A DNA stretch of 64,000 nt from Prosthecodimorpha staleyi (GCF_018729455.1 NZ_JAHHZF010000004.1:62001-126000); one strand, 5' to 3'. Counted from the stretch's first letter, positions 44,560 to 54,136 are shown. The notes: generated by a model from the letters alone, not told the origin. Program-made: numbers and translations.

Positions 44560-46149
44560 TTGCGCAATTTCCATCATCCGGGCCGTTCCACCGTCCATGC
44601 CGGCCGCGGCATGGCCGCCACCTCGCATCCGCTGGCAACCGGCGCCGCACTCGATTGCCTGAAGGCCGGCGGCAACGCGGTCGATGCCGCCGTCACCGCC
44701 GCGGCCGTTCTGGCCGTGGTCGAGCCGCACATGACCGGCATCGGCGGCGACTGCTTCGCGATCGTGGCGAAACCGGGAGAAGCGCTCGCCGGGGTCAACG
44801 GATCCGGGCGCGCCGCAGCCGCGGCCTCGACCGACTGGTACCTGGAGCGCGGCTTCACCGAAATCGGGGCCACCAGCCCGCATGCGGTCACGGTGCCGGG
44901 AACGATCGCCGCCTGGGCCCATCTGCTCGACCGGTTCGGCCGCTTCGGCCTCGACCGCTGCCTGGCGCCGGCGATCGAATTCGCCGACGACGGCTTCGCG
45001 GTGGCGCCGCGCGTCGGCCACGACTGGGCCGGCTTCATCGAGAAACTGGCTGCCGATCCGGGCGCCAGCCTGCACTATCTCCCCGGCGGGCAACCCCCGG
45101 CCATCGGCGACCGCGTCCGCCTGCCGGCGCTGGCGCGCACGCTCAGGGCGGTCGCGGCCGGCGGCGCCAAGGCCTTCTACGAGGGCGAAGCCGCCGCCGA
45201 GATCGTCGCCACGCTGGCGGCCCGAGGGGGCCTTCTGACGCTGGACGATTTCGCCCGTGCCGAGGCGACGCCGGTGGTGCCGGTCGTCTCCGCCTATCGC
45301 GATCTCGAAATCGCCGAACTGCCGCCGAACGGCCAGGGCATCACCGCCCTGATCATGCTCAACATCCTGAAGCGGTTCGATCTCGCCGGACTCGACCCGA
45401 ACGGGCCGGAGCGCCTGCATCTGGAGATCGAGGCCTCCCGCCTCGCCTATGCCTGCCGGGACGCCTTCATCGCCGACCCGGCCGCCATGCGGGTGCCGGT
45501 CGACACGCTGATCTCCGACGGCTACGGCGCCGGCCTTGCCGACCGGATCGACCGCCAGCACCGCCTTGCGGACGTGACGCCGGAGCGCATCCCGGAGGCC
45601 GACACGGTCTATCTGTCGATCGTCGACCGCGACCGGATGGCGGTCTCCTTCATCAACTCGATCTATGACGGGTTCGGCGTCGGCATCTGCACCGAGAAGA
45701 CCGGCGTGATGCTGCAGAATCGCGGCTCCGCCTTCCGCATCGCACCCGGCCATCCGAACACGATCGGCCCGGCCAAACGGCCGATGCACACCATCATCCC
45801 CGGCTTCGCGTTGCAGCACAGCCGGCCCGTGATGCCCTTCGGTGTCATGGGCGGCGCGTATCAGGCCTGCGGCCACGCCCATTTCATCAGCAATGTCGTG
45901 GATTTCGGTTTCGATCTGCAGGAAGCCCTCGACGCCCCGCGCCTGTTCTGGCGCGACGGCGGCGCTGTGGTGGAAGCCGAGGCGGGCATTGCCGACGCGA
46001 CCGTCGCCGGCCTGACCGCCAAGGGCCACACGGTCGAACGCCGCCCGGCTGCGCTCGGCGGCGGTCAGGCCGTGATGATCGACTGGGAGCGCGACCTGCT
46101 GATCGGCGCATCCGATCCGCGCAAGGACGGCTGCGCGCTCGGCTATTGA
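44560..46149 (+). CDS. ggt: Gamma-glutamyltransferase family protein
   Basis: A 529-residue Ntn-hydrolase. The N-terminal half has the family's GMAATSHPLATGAALDCLKAGGNAVDAA and MTGIGGDCFAIV segments. The autocleavage site should lie at the threonine of ADTVYLSIVDRD, where the small subunit begins; classic enzymes have TTH there, so this is a divergent member. The C-terminal VMGGAYQACGHAHFISN box is typical. It has no clear signal peptide and may be cytoplasmic. The substrate may be gamma-glutamyl or a related amide. The TTG start has GAGG upstream. Confidence 0.87.
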   Translation: MRNFHHPGRSTVHAGRGMAATSHPLATGAALDCLKAGGNAVDAAVTAAAVLAVVEPHMTGIGGDCFAIVAKPGEALAGVNGSGRAAAAASTDWYLERGFTEIGATSPHAVTVPGTIAAWAHLLDRFGRFGLDRCLAPAIEFADDGFAVAPRVGHDWAGFIEKLAADPGASLHYLPGGQPPAIGDRVRLPALARTLRAVAAGGAKAFYEGEAAAEIVATLAARGGLLTLDDFARAEATPVVPVVSAYRDLEIAELPPNGQGITALIMLNILKRFDLAGLDPNGPERLHLEIEASRLAYACRDAFIADPAAMRVPVDTLISDGYGAGLADRIDRQHRLADVTPERIPEADTVYLSIVDRDRMAVSFINSIYDGFGVGICTEKTGVMLQNRGSAFRIAPGHPNTIGPAKRPMHTIIPGFALQHSRPVMPFGVMGGAYQACGHAHFISNVVDFGFDLQEALDAPRLFWRDGGAVVEAEAGIADATVAGLTAKGHTVERRPAALGGGQAVMIDWERDLLIGASDPRKDGCALGY

Positions 46150-46180
46150 CGGATCCGCCGAAAACCGCGGTCCGGTGAAA

Positions 46181-46230
46181 GGGCCTGCCCGTCACGCAGA
46201 ACGGGCCTGCCCGGTCAGGCAGAACGGGCC
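46181..46230. repeat. Imperfect 22/23-base tandem repeat between convergent genes
   Basis: GGGCCTGCCC, GTCACGCAGAAC then GGGCCTGCCC, GGTCAGGCAGAAC and GGGCC: two units and part of a third. Each unit can fold as a short hairpin (GCCCG with CGGGC). It overlaps the stop codon of the minus-strand hypothetical gene and may act as a two-way terminator. Confidence 0.6.
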
Positions 46231-46526
46231 AGCATGGTGCCGGCCGGCAGTCTTTCCGTGCGGCGCATCGCCTCGCCATAGGCCCGGTTCGCCGCTTCCG
46301 TGCCGGCCCGGCGGTCCGGACCTGCGCCCGCCGCAGTATCGCGGCCGGACAGGATCTGCGCGACGATCGGGGCAAACAGGCGGCCGGGCGGCAGGCGCGG
46401 ATCGGGTTCGGGGGTAGCCGGATGACGTGACGGCCGGCCTCGGTCTTCGGACCGGCGGTCGCCGGCCGGATCGCCGACACGGGCCACGGGCACCAGGGCG
46501 CGACCCGCATTCGGGTTCGCCGCCAT
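46215..46526 (-). CDS. Small hypothetical protein
   Basis: A 103-residue polar, Arg/Ala/Pro-rich protein. Its C-terminal part LFAPIVAQILSG followed by TEAANRAYGEAMRRTERLP and a tail GTMLARSA looks protein-like and resembles small uncharacterised alphaproteobacterial proteins. That similarity is from memory and not verified. Possible earlier starts are GTG at 46562 and ATG at 46553; none has a clear ribosome site. A competing frame on the same strand (46192-46599) has the composition of a GC shadow. Function is unknown. Confidence 0.5.
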   Translation of the reverse strand: MAANPNAGRALVPVARVGDPAGDRRSEDRGRPSRHPATPEPDPRLPPGRLFAPIVAQILSGRDTAAGAGPDRRAGTEAANRAYGEAMRRTERLPAGTMLARSA

Positions 46527-46774
46527 GATGCTCGGGCCAGCTTCGATCCGCATCCGCCTCACCGACGATCATCCGTCCCATTTCGGGACGAACGATCAAC
46601 CTTTCGGTAACACATAGGCAAGAGCGGTGCCGATGGGGAGGGGCCCACAGGCAACTTGCGGCCGCGACCGTCCGGCTTAAACGGAATTTCGACGATCCTG
46701 GAGGACACTGCGCGCCGCCGGATCTCGCGGGGGGGACCGGCGGACCTGGTGTCGATCCCCGATCAGAGGCGGAC
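46527..46774. other. Divergent intergenic region, no gene seen
   Basis: About 250 bases between the hypothetical gene and the diguanylate-type gene. AT-richer sequence around 46580-46620 (GAACGATCAACC, GTAACACATAGG) probably holds promoter elements, but no convincing -35/-10 pair or hairpin is visible. Confidence 0.35.
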
Positions 46775-48460
46775 TTGGCAACGAAACCCGCGGAAATCCG
46801 CCCAACGAGCGCTCGCGATATTCTCCTGACGGTGCGTGCCGCCGTCTACGAGTGGACGCTTCGCACCGACGCGCTCGTCTGGGGAGCCAATGCCGCCGAC
46901 GTCCTCGGTCTGCCCGGCTTCGACCGGATCGCGACCGGTTCGCGCTTCGACGCCCTGCTCGATCCCGAGACACCGGAGGGCCGCGCCGACGCGATCAGGG
47001 CGACGGCGAATACCGACGGCGGGCAAGGTGTCCCGTATCGGGCCACATACCGGCTGCGCCTCAACGGGCCGGATTCGCCCGCGCTCGCCATCGAGGATGT
47101 CGGCCGATGGTTTGCCGATGCGCGCGGCCGCCCCGAGCGCGCCCAGGGCCTGATCCGCGTTCTCGACCAAAGCTGCGCGGAGGCCGCCAAGGAAACGGTG
47201 GGATCGCGCTACGACGTGCTGACCGGACAGCTCGAGCGCAGCCAGTTCCTCGCGGCCGTCCAGGCCGCCCTGCCGGCCATGGGGCGCGGGCGCAAGCCGG
47301 CCGCCTTCCTGATCGCCGCCATCGACGGACTCGCCGAACTCAACGAAACCTTCGGCAGCGAGATCGGCGACCGCATGATCGCCGAGGCGGCACACCGCAT
47401 CCGCGCAGAATTGCGGGCCGGCGACCTGATCGGCCGCCTGTCGGGAAACCGGTTCGGCCTTCTGATCATGGACTGCAACGACAAGGCCCTCACGGTCGTC
47501 GGCGAGCGTTTCGCGGCTGCGGTACGGCGATCCCTGGTCGACACGCGATCCGGTCCGCTCGGTCTGTCCGTCTCGCTCGGCGGCCTGTGCATCGCCAAGC
47601 GGGATACCGACCTGGAGGCGATCGTCACCGCCGCGGAACGCGCCCTGGCCGCCGGCCGCGAACGACGCCCCGGCGGGTTCCAGGCCGGCAGCCTGTCGGA
47701 GGCCGGTCACGCTTCCGCGGGCGATCTGGAGCTCGCCCGCAGCCTCGGCACCGCGCTGGCCGCCGGAACGGTCGGCTATCTCTACCAGCCTTGCCGGGAG
47801 GCCGGCGGTCGCCGCATCCTGTCCTACCGCCTGGTCTGCAGCGCCGACCCCGATCCGGAGCGGATCGCCCGGGTCGCTGCCACCACCGGTCTCTCCGCCG
47901 CGCTCGACCTCAGCGCGCTGAACCGCGCCGTCGTCGATCTGGCGGCCGAACCGTCCCTTCGGCTCTCCATCCAGGCGATGCCGGAGGTTCTCTGCGACAG
48001 CCGCTGGACGGCCGTCATCCGCAAGCGCCTCGCGCGCAGGCCCGACATGGCCGGCCGCCTGACGATCGAACTGCCCGGCCGGGCCCTGACCCAGTTGGCG
48101 GACACGGTCCGCGAGGCGATCGCCGAAGTGCGCGGGCTGGGGATCCGGATCGCGGCGACCGATTTCGGCAGGGGTCCGATCGATCTGGCCGAACTGCGCC
48201 GCCTGGCCCCGGACAGCATCGAACTGGCCGGCGAACTGGTCGCGCAGTCGGCCGAGGACGGCGCGACCGGCCTTCTCGCGGCGCTGGCCGCCATGGTCCG
48301 CTCGCTCGGCGCGGAGCTGACCGGCGACGCCGTTGCGGATGCCGCCGCCGCCATCCGCCTGCGCGCCCTGGGTGCCTCCCGCATGACCGGCCCCTTCGCC
48401 GGACCGGGCGTCGCCGACCGACCGTCGCCCGCGCCCGATCCCCTGTCGGTGCCGGCCTGA
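46775..48460 (+). CDS. PAS-GGDEF-EAL protein with degenerate catalytic motifs
   Basis: A 561-residue cytoplasmic protein. A PAS-like fold spans about 20-135, a GGDEF-like domain about 145-300 and an EAL-like domain about 320-545. The GGDEF box reads SGNRF (223-227), so cyclase activity is unlikely. In the EAL domain the catalytic EAL position reads LSYRLV (349-354), and the metal-binding DDFGTG box reads ATDFGRG. Phosphodiesterase activity is therefore unlikely as well. Conserved flanking sequence such as YDVLTGQLERSQF is retained. It may serve as a c-di-GMP-independent or effector-type scaffold. The TTG start has AGAGG upstream. Confidence 0.8.
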   Translation: MATKPAEIRPTSARDILLTVRAAVYEWTLRTDALVWGANAADVLGLPGFDRIATGSRFDALLDPETPEGRADAIRATANTDGGQGVPYRATYRLRLNGPDSPALAIEDVGRWFADARGRPERAQGLIRVLDQSCAEAAKETVGSRYDVLTGQLERSQFLAAVQAALPAMGRGRKPAAFLIAAIDGLAELNETFGSEIGDRMIAEAAHRIRAELRAGDLIGRLSGNRFGLLIMDCNDKALTVVGERFAAAVRRSLVDTRSGPLGLSVSLGGLCIAKRDTDLEAIVTAAERALAAGRERRPGGFQAGSLSEAGHASAGDLELARSLGTALAAGTVGYLYQPCREAGGRRILSYRLVCSADPDPERIARVAATTGLSAALDLSALNRAVVDLAAEPSLRLSIQAMPEVLCDSRWTAVIRKRLARRPDMAGRLTIELPGRALTQLADTVREAIAEVRGLGIRIAATDFGRGPIDLAELRRLAPDSIELAGELVAQSAEDGATGLLAALAAMVRSLGAELTGDAVADAAAAIRLRALGASRMTGPFAGPGVADRPSPAPDPLSVPA

Positions 48461-48472
48461 ACCCGGCCCGCA

Positions 48473-49147
48473 CTACCCGCGAAACCGCCAGACCGTGGTG
48501 TGCTTGACCTCGGCGTCCTCGAGCGCCCGCGTCGTCGGCACGCGATAGTCGGCCAGCGCGTCCATCCGGTCGCGCGGCAAGTAGCTCCGGCCCGGATCGC
48601 CGACCAGCACAAGCGCGCCGGCCGCAACGGCCGATGCCGCCCAGGCGCCGACCCGATCGGCCAAGGGACGTTCGAAGAAAACGTCGCCGAGCAGGACGAC
48701 CTCGTAGCCGTCGACCGGCGCGCCGATCCAATCCGCGCCCGACATCGCGAATTCGACGCCGTTGGCGGCCGCATTGAGCGTCATGGCGGCAAGCGCGTAG
48801 CGGTCGATGTCGGTCGCCAGCACGTGGCGCGCGCCGGCCTTGACGGCTGCCACCGCCTCCAGGCCGGAGCCGGCCGCGAAGACCAGCACGGACCGGCCCG
48901 CCACCAGGTGCGGGTGATCGAGCACATGGCGCGCGAGTGCCTGCCCGCCCGCCCAGGCAAAGGCCCAATAGGGCGGCGGCAGGCCGATCGTCTCCAGCTC
49001 CGCCTCGGTGCGGTGCCAGAGATCGACCGCCTCGTCGGCGAGATGGAGCCGGATCTCCGGCACATGCGGCGGCGCCTGCAGGCGGGTATTGGCCGCCACG
49101 AAGGCCGCCAGCGCCGCCAGATCCGGATCGGCCTGCGCCTCGCTCAC
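48473..49147 (-). CDS. Class I SAM-dependent methyltransferase
   Basis: A 224-residue enzyme of the lysine/histidine-type protein N-methyltransferase group (ETFB-methyltransferase-like). SAM-binding motif I is VLVFAAGSGLEAVAAVKAG, motif II ATDIDRYAL, and the group signature is PPPYWAFAWAGGQALARHVL. A DxFFE-like segment, GDVFFERPLA, follows. The likely substrate is a protein side chain. The GTG start overlaps the stop of the upstream EVE-domain gene (GTGA), so translation is coupled. The end is 12 bases from the convergent GGDEF-EAL gene. Confidence 0.85.
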   Translation of the reverse strand: MSEAQADPDLAALAAFVAANTRLQAPPHVPEIRLHLADEAVDLWHRTEAELETIGLPPPYWAFAWAGGQALARHVLDHPHLVAGRSVLVFAAGSGLEAVAAVKAGARHVLATDIDRYALAAMTLNAAANGVEFAMSGADWIGAPVDGYEVVLLGDVFFERPLADRVGAWAASAVAAGALVLVGDPGRSYLPRDRMDALADYRVPTTRALEDAEVKHTTVWRFRG

Positions 49148-49560
49148 GAGCCGCCGCCGCGCTCCAGGATGGCGTCCCACTCGGCGTCGGTGACCGGCTG
49201 CACGGACAGGCGGGAATTCTTGACCAGCACCATCTCGGCGAGGCGCGGATCGGTCTTGATGGCGGAAAGCTCGACCGGGACCTTCAGCGGCGCGACCGCC
49301 TTCAGGGTGACGGCGCCGAACTTGCCGGCCTCGTCCTTGGGGTCGGGCGCCCAGGGCTTGACCACCTCGACCACGCCGACCACGGCCTTGCCGTCGTTGG
49401 AATGGTAGAAGAAGCCGCGGTCGCCGACCTGCATGGCCTTCATGTGGTTGTTGGCGAGATGGTTGCGCACCCCGTCCCAGAAGGTGCCTGCCGGCCCGGC
49501 CGCGACCTGGTCGTCCCAGGACCAGACGCCGGGTTCGGATTTGTAGAGCCAATGCGCCAT
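49144..49560 (-). CDS. EVE domain protein
   Basis: A 138-residue single-domain EVE protein beginning AHWLYKSEPGVWSWDD, with FWDGVRNHLANNHMKAM and GDRGFFYHSNDGKAVVGV. EVE domains belong to the PUA superfamily and are thought to bind modified cytosine or other modified bases. The exact ligand is unknown for this type. The ATG at 49560 has GAGGG upstream and follows the YciI-like gene by seven bases. It overlaps the methyltransferase start. Confidence 0.93.
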   Translation of the reverse strand: MAHWLYKSEPGVWSWDDQVAAGPAGTFWDGVRNHLANNHMKAMQVGDRGFFYHSNDGKAVVGVVEVVKPWAPDPKDEAGKFGAVTLKAVAPLKVPVELSAIKTDPRLAEMVLVKNSRLSVQPVTDAEWDAILERGGGS

Positions 49561-49567
49561 CGCGCCC

Positions 49568-49858
49568 TCACGCCGCCGGATTGCCGATGGTCCAGCGCCA
49601 GGGCTTGACCTCGACGCTCTCGAACAGGCCGGCCTTGGCATAGGGGTCTTCGGCGAACAGCGCCTTGGCGGCGGCGAGATCCGCGGTTTCGATCACCACG
49701 AGCGAGCCCGACATGGTCTCGGCGGCATCGTCCAGGAACGGACCAGCCAGCTTCAGCGTCGCGCCGAGGCCCTTCAGCCAGGCGACATGGGTCTCGCGGG
49801 TATCGAGCCGAAGCTGCAGGTGGCCGGGCTTGTCGCGGCAGATGGCGAGAAACAGCAT
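49568..49858 (-). CDS. YciI family protein
   Basis: A 96-residue ferredoxin-like fold protein. Typical YciI features are LFLAICRDKPGHLQLR, the histidine of ETHVAWLK, and the aspartates of AGPFLDD and EDPYAKAGLF. The family has a His/Asp pair that looks catalytic but no defined substrate. It heads the YciI-EVE-methyltransferase operon. Confidence 0.93.
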   Translation of the reverse strand: MLFLAICRDKPGHLQLRLDTRETHVAWLKGLGATLKLAGPFLDDAAETMSGSLVVIETADLAAAKALFAEDPYAKAGLFESVEVKPWRWTIGNPAA

Positions 49859-50022
49859 GGATCAAGGATCTCCGATCGGGTTTCGGCGAGCGACCATAAG
49901 GCCAGTCGCCCGCAAACGGAATCGTCCCGACGCAAAGAAGGCGGGATAGCCGCGCAGGATGGCGGTTTCCGTCCGCCGGTCCCTGTGCGGCTGCCCCGGT
50001 GCGGCTGCCCTGGTCGGGCGGT

Positions 50023-51021
50023 TCAGGTGCCCTCGCGCCGGAGCGGCCGCGTCATCAAGCCCTCGACGGCCGCATCGACCGACAGCCGGCCGGCCAGCAC
50101 CGCCGCCACCGCACCGGTGATCGGCAGGTCGACCCCATGGCGTTGCGCGAGATCGAGCGCGACCGAGGCCGTGAAGGCGCCCTCGGCGAGCTTGGCGCCG
50201 GTGCCGGTGAGGGCCGCGACCGGGCGCCCCTCGCCGATGCCGATGCCGAGGGAGAAGTTGCGCGACTGCCGGGAGGTCGCCGACAGGACCAGGTCGCCGA
50301 GGCCGGACAGGCCCATCAGCGTCTCCGGCTCGGCCCCGAGCGCTCGGGCGAGACGGCCGAGTTCGGCGAAGCCGCGCGCGGTCAGCGCGGCCTGCGCGCT
50401 GGCGCCGAGACCGCGGCCGACCACGATGCCGGACGCGATCGCGATGACGTTCTTGAGCGCGCCGCCGACCTGCACGCCGACCACGTCGGTCGCCGCATAG
50501 GGCCGGAAGCTCGGCGAGACCAGCGCGGCCGAAAGACGCTCGGCAAGGTCGCCATCCGCCGCCGCGACGGTCAGCGCCGTCGGCAGCCCGCGCGCCACGT
50601 CGTCGGCAAAGCTCGGGCCGGACAGCACCGCGGCCGGCCGGCCCGGCAGTTCGGCCGCGACGATCTCGGTCATCAGGGCGTCGGTGCCGCGCTCGATCCC
50701 CTTGGCGGCAACCAGCACCGGCACGCCCGGCCGGACATGGGCGGCAAGATCGCGCAGCAGGCCTCGGGTCGCCTGGGCCGGAACCGCGGCGATCAGGATG
50801 TCGGCCGCCGCCGCCGCGGCGAGGTCGCCGGTCGCGCCGAAGCGGGGATCGAGCCGGATGCCGGGCAGAAATTTCGCATTGGTGCCGGCAGAACCGAGTT
50901 CGGCGACCACATCCGGGTCGCGCGCCCAGAGGGTGACGGTCCGACCCGCCCGCGCGGCCACCAGCGCCAGGGCGGTACCCCAGGCGCCGCCGCCGAAGAC
51001 GCCGACCCTGATCCCGCTCAT
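50023..51021 (-). CDS. gpsA: Glycerol-3-phosphate dehydrogenase [NAD(P)+]
   Basis: A 332-residue cytoplasmic enzyme that makes sn-glycerol 3-phosphate for phospholipids. The nucleotide-binding loop is [14 protein letters not shown]. The catalytic lysine lies in [19 protein letters not shown], and [19 protein letters not shown] is the substrate-binding box. The start overlaps the stop of tsaD by four bases (ATGA), so they are translationally coupled. Length and motifs are normal. Confidence 0.96.
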   Translation of the reverse strand: MSGIRVGVFGGGAWGTALALVAARAGRTVTLWARDPDVVAELGSAGTNAKFLPGIRLDPRFGATGDLAAAAAADILIAAVPAQATRGLLRDLAAHVRPGVPVLVAAKGIERGTDALMTEIVAAELPGRPAAVLSGPSFADDVARGLPTALTVAAADGDLAERLSAALVSPSFRPYAATDVVGVQVGGALKNVIAIASGIVVGRGLGASAQAALTARGFAELGRLARALGAEPETLMGLSGLGDLVLSATSRQSRNFSLGIGIGEGRPVAALTGTGAKLAEGAFTASVALDLAQRHGVDLPITGAVAAVLAGRLSVDAAVEGLMTRPLRREGT

Positions 51022-52094
51022 GCCTTGGCTCCGTGCTGGCCGGAGCCGAGCTTCGGCACGGCATCGGCATCGAGGGGCCAGCGCGCCCGAGCCGGGGCAT
51101 CGAGCCCGTCGACGAGGCCGGCCGCCAGCCGTTCCGCGCCGGCCCAGGCGATCATGGCGCCGTTGTCGGTGCACAGCCGGGCGGGCGGCACCACGAGGCC
51201 TGCGCCGACCGCCTCGGCGACCGCGCGCAGGGCGGTCCCGATCGCCTTGTTGGCCGCGACCCCGCCGGCGACGACCAGGACGGGCGCGGCCACGCCGGTC
51301 TGCGCCGAGAAGGCGGCAAGCGCCCGACGCGCCTTGATGGCGACGATCTCGGCGACGGTCGCCTGGAAGGCGGCCGCGATATCGGCAACGTCCCGGTCGG
51401 TGAGCGGCGCGGCGGCCTGGGCAACCTGCCGGACCGCGGTCTTCAGGCCCGACAGCGAGAAGTCCAGGCTGTCCCGGCCGAGCAGCGGCCGCGGCAGCGT
51501 GAAACGGGTGGGGTCGCCGTCCAGCGCCGCCCGTTCGACCGCCGGGCCGCCCGGATAGGCAAGGCCGAGCAACTTGGCGGTCTTGTCGAAGGCCTCGCCG
51601 AGGGCATCGTCGATGGTTGTGCCGAGCCGGCGGTAGCGGCCGAGCGCCTCCACGGCGACGAACTGGGTGTGGCCGCCGGAGACCAGCAGAAGCAGATACG
51701 GAAAGGCGATGCCGTCGGTCAGCCGTGCGGTCAGCGCATGGCCTTCCAGATGGTTGACGGCGAGAAGCGGCAGGCCGTGCACCAGGGCGATGCCCTTGGC
51801 GCTCATCAGCCCGACCAGGACGCCGCCGATCAGGCCCGGGCCGGCGGTCGCCGCGACGCCGTCGAGATCCGCGAAGCCGATGCCGGCTTCCACCAAGGCG
51901 TGCGCGACGATGCCGTCGAGCGCCTCGACATGGGCGCGGGCGGCGATTTCCGGCACGACGCCGCCGAAGGGCGCGTGTTCGTCGAGCTGGGAATGGACCA
52001 CGTTCGACAGGATGCGCCCGCGTCCTTCGGCGTCGCGGGCGACCACGGCGGCGGCCGTCTCGTCACAACTCGTTTCGATTCCGAGGATCAGCAT
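51018..52094 (-). CDS. tsaD: tRNA threonylcarbamoyladenosine transferase TsaD
   Basis: A 358-residue ASKHA-fold protein that adds the threonylcarbamoyl group to A37 of tRNAs reading ANN codons. It opens with [15 protein letters not shown]. The iron/zinc histidines are in [11 protein letters not shown], with [11 protein letters not shown] and the [15 protein letters not shown] box. The start at 52094 gives the standard N-terminus; the longer open frame upstream has no family sequence. It is divergent from hemC, a layout common in alphaproteobacteria. Confidence 0.97.
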   Translation of the reverse strand: MLILGIETSCDETAAAVVARDAEGRGRILSNVVHSQLDEHAPFGGVVPEIAARAHVEALDGIVAHALVEAGIGFADLDGVAATAGPGLIGGVLVGLMSAKGIALVHGLPLLAVNHLEGHALTARLTDGIAFPYLLLLVSGGHTQFVAVEALGRYRRLGTTIDDALGEAFDKTAKLLGLAYPGGPAVERAALDGDPTRFTLPRPLLGRDSLDFSLSGLKTAVRQVAQAAAPLTDRDVADIAAAFQATVAEIVAIKARRALAAFSAQTGVAAPVLVVAGGVAANKAIGTALRAVAEAVGAGLVVPPARLCTDNGAMIAWAGAERLAAGLVDGLDAPARARWPLDADAVPKLGSGQHGAKA

Positions 52095-52357
52095 GGCGAT
52101 GGAGCTACCCGGTAGGCGCTTCGGGGCGCAAGACGCCGCGCGGCGCAGGACGGAGCCGGAGCCCGCCGACGCGGTTTCGGTGCGCGCCGTCCGGCCGGTT
52201 TTCGGATGAACGCCCGATGGCGCGTGCGGCGGCCTTCGGCTAAAGACAAGTCTCGATATGGGGCTTGCCCGATGCCGGTTCCACCGCCCGCGGAGCGGAC
52301 CGGCGTCAGGCGCTCCAGGGGGCGGCGCGCCCGGCTTTAACAGACGGTGGTCTTCAC

Positions 52358-53278
52358 GTGCAATCCAAACTGTGGCGGATCGGGACACGCGGCAGCGCAC
52401 TCGCCTTGGCGCAGGCCTACGAGACGCGGGCTCGGCTGATGGCGGCAACCGGCGCTCCGGAAGACGCCTATGAGATCGTCGTCATCAAGACCTCGGGCGA
52501 CCGCATCCTCGATCGGCCGCTGTCGGAAGCCGGCGGCAAGGGATTGTTCACCAAGGAGATCGAGGAGGCGCTGCTCGACGGTTCGATCGACCTCGCCGTG
52601 CATTCCTCGAAGGACATGCCGACCCTCCTGCCGGACGGGCTGGCGATCACGGCCTTCCTGCCGCGCGAAGACGTGCGCGACGCCTTCGTGTCGCCGGTCT
52701 ACCGCAGCCTCGCCGAGATGCCGGCCGGAGCGGTGGTCGGAACCTCGTCGCTGCGCCGTCGCGCCATGGTCATGCGGCTCCGGCCCGACCTCAAGGTGGT
52801 CGAGTTCCGCGGCAACGTACAGACCCGGCTGACCAAGCTGCAATCCGGCGTCGCCGACGCGACGCTGCTCGCCCATGCCGGACTGAAGCGGCTCGGGCTC
52901 GGCCATGTGGTCAGCCAGGTGATCGAGACCGACACCTTCCTGCCCGCCGTCGGCCAGGGCGCGATCTGCATCGAAAGCCGGGTCGGCGACGCGGCGACCG
53001 ATGCGCTGGTCGCCCATCTTGACGACCCGCAGACGGGCCTCTGCCTGGCGGCCGAGCGCGCCTTCCTGGCCGCCCTGGACGGCTCCTGCCGCACGCCGAT
53101 CGCCGGCCTTGCCCGAATCGAGGCTGACGAACTGCATTTCGACGGCCTGATCCTGAAGACGGACGGCAGCGAGGCCCATGCCGTCGCGCGTCAGGGCGCC
53201 ACCGCCGACGCGGCGCGCATCGGCGCGGAGGCCGGACAGGCCCTGAAGGCGGTCGGAGGGCCGGACTTCTTCGGCTGA
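52358..53278 (+). CDS. hemC: Hydroxymethylbilane synthase (porphobilinogen deaminase)
   Basis: A 306-residue haem-pathway enzyme that joins four porphobilinogens. It opens with [16 protein letters not shown]. The conserved [11 protein letters not shown] arginines and the dipyrromethane-cofactor cysteine in [11 protein letters not shown] (about residue 246) are present. The GTG at 52358 gives the standard N-terminus. hemD follows after 16 bases. Haem supply matters here because the Sox system alone needs several c-type cytochromes. Confidence 0.96.
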   Translation: MQSKLWRIGTRGSALALAQAYETRARLMAATGAPEDAYEIVVIKTSGDRILDRPLSEAGGKGLFTKEIEEALLDGSIDLAVHSSKDMPTLLPDGLAITAFLPREDVRDAFVSPVYRSLAEMPAGAVVGTSSLRRRAMVMRLRPDLKVVEFRGNVQTRLTKLQSGVADATLLAHAGLKRLGLGHVVSQVIETDTFLPAVGQGAICIESRVGDAATDALVAHLDDPQTGLCLAAERAFLAALDGSCRTPIAGLARIEADELHFDGLILKTDGSEAHAVARQGATADAARIGAEAGQALKAVGGPDFFG

Positions 53279-53294
53279 GAGGGGCGAGAGCGCG

Positions 53295-54008
53295 ATGCGG
53301 GTCCTGGTCGTCCGCCCCGAACCGGAGGCGCAGAAGACGGCTGCGGCCCTGATGCGGCGCGGCCATGAGGCGATCGTCGCGCCGCTGCTCGCGATCGTCC
53401 TCGACCCGGCCACGACGATCCGGACCGAAGACCTCGCCGCCATCGCGGTGACCAGCGCCCGGGCGCTCGAAGCCCTCGCGGCGCGCCCGGACTGGCCGAT
53501 GCTGGCCGCCCGGCCCGTCTTCTGCGTCGGCGACGCGACCGCGGCCGCCGCCGCCCGGCTCGGCGGCACGGATGTGCGCTCGGCCGCCGGGAACGCCGCC
53601 GATCTCGCCGCGCTGATCGCCGCCGGCCTGCCGCCCGAAGCCGGGTCCATCCTCTATGCCGCCGGACGCGATCGCTCCGGCGACCTGGACGGCCAGTTGC
53701 GCGCGGCCGGCTTCGCAGTCGATCTGGTCGAGGTCTACCGGGCTGAGGCGGCCGCCCGTCTGCCGGATGCCGCCGCGGCCGAACTCAGCGCGGGGCGAAT
53801 CGACGCCATCCTGATCCATTCCCGGCGCACAGCCGAGATCTTAGTCAGTTGCCTGACTGAGTTGCGACCCGTCCCCGACCTGAGGCATGTTGTCGTCCAT
53901 GCCATCTCGGCGGCGGCGGCGGAGCCTTTGGCGGGCCTCGGCTTTCGCCGGATCGAGATCGCCCCGCGCCCGACCGCCGAGGCGATTTTGGAAACCTTGT
54001 CGGCATGA
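53295..54008 (+). CDS. hemD: Uroporphyrinogen-III synthase
   Basis: A 237-residue protein of the two-lobed HemD fold. Recognisable features are the N-terminal VLVVRPEPEAQKTAAAL, the IAVTSARALEAL segment and the central VYRAEAA tether, with RIDAILIHSRRTAEIL in the second lobe. The family is poorly conserved, so identification leans on its position directly after hemC. It closes and inverts ring D of hydroxymethylbilane. Confidence 0.9.
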   Translation: MRVLVVRPEPEAQKTAAALMRRGHEAIVAPLLAIVLDPATTIRTEDLAAIAVTSARALEALAARPDWPMLAARPVFCVGDATAAAAARLGGTDVRSAAGNAADLAALIAAGLPPEAGSILYAAGRDRSGDLDGQLRAAGFAVDLVEVYRAEAAARLPDAAAAELSAGRIDAILIHSRRTAEILVSCLTELRPVPDLRHVVVHAISAAAAEPLAGLGFRRIEIAPRPTAEAILETLSA

Positions 54009-54050
54009 GTCGGGACCGGCGCCGGCCGGCCCTCACGATCTCGCCACGAT

Positions 54051-54094
54051 CGCCGCGATAGCTTCGTCGCCGCGATAGCTTTGTCGCCGCGATC
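54051..54094 (+). repeat. 17-base tandem repeat after hemD
   Basis: CGCCGCGATAGCTT, C or T, GT occurs twice in succession (54051-54067, 54068-54084), followed by a partial third copy. It lies in the 128-base gap between hemD and the mitofilin gene; no function is evident. Confidence 0.7.
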
Positions 54095-54136
54095 GAACGA
54101 TCGCCATGAGCGCTGCGCGGCCGGGGAGGAACGCTG

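Noticed and set aside
46192-46599. A 135-codon minus-strand frame overlapping the small hypothetical gene
   Set aside because: Arg/Gly/Pro-rich low-complexity composition typical of a shadow; the alternative frame at 46215-46526 is more protein-like.
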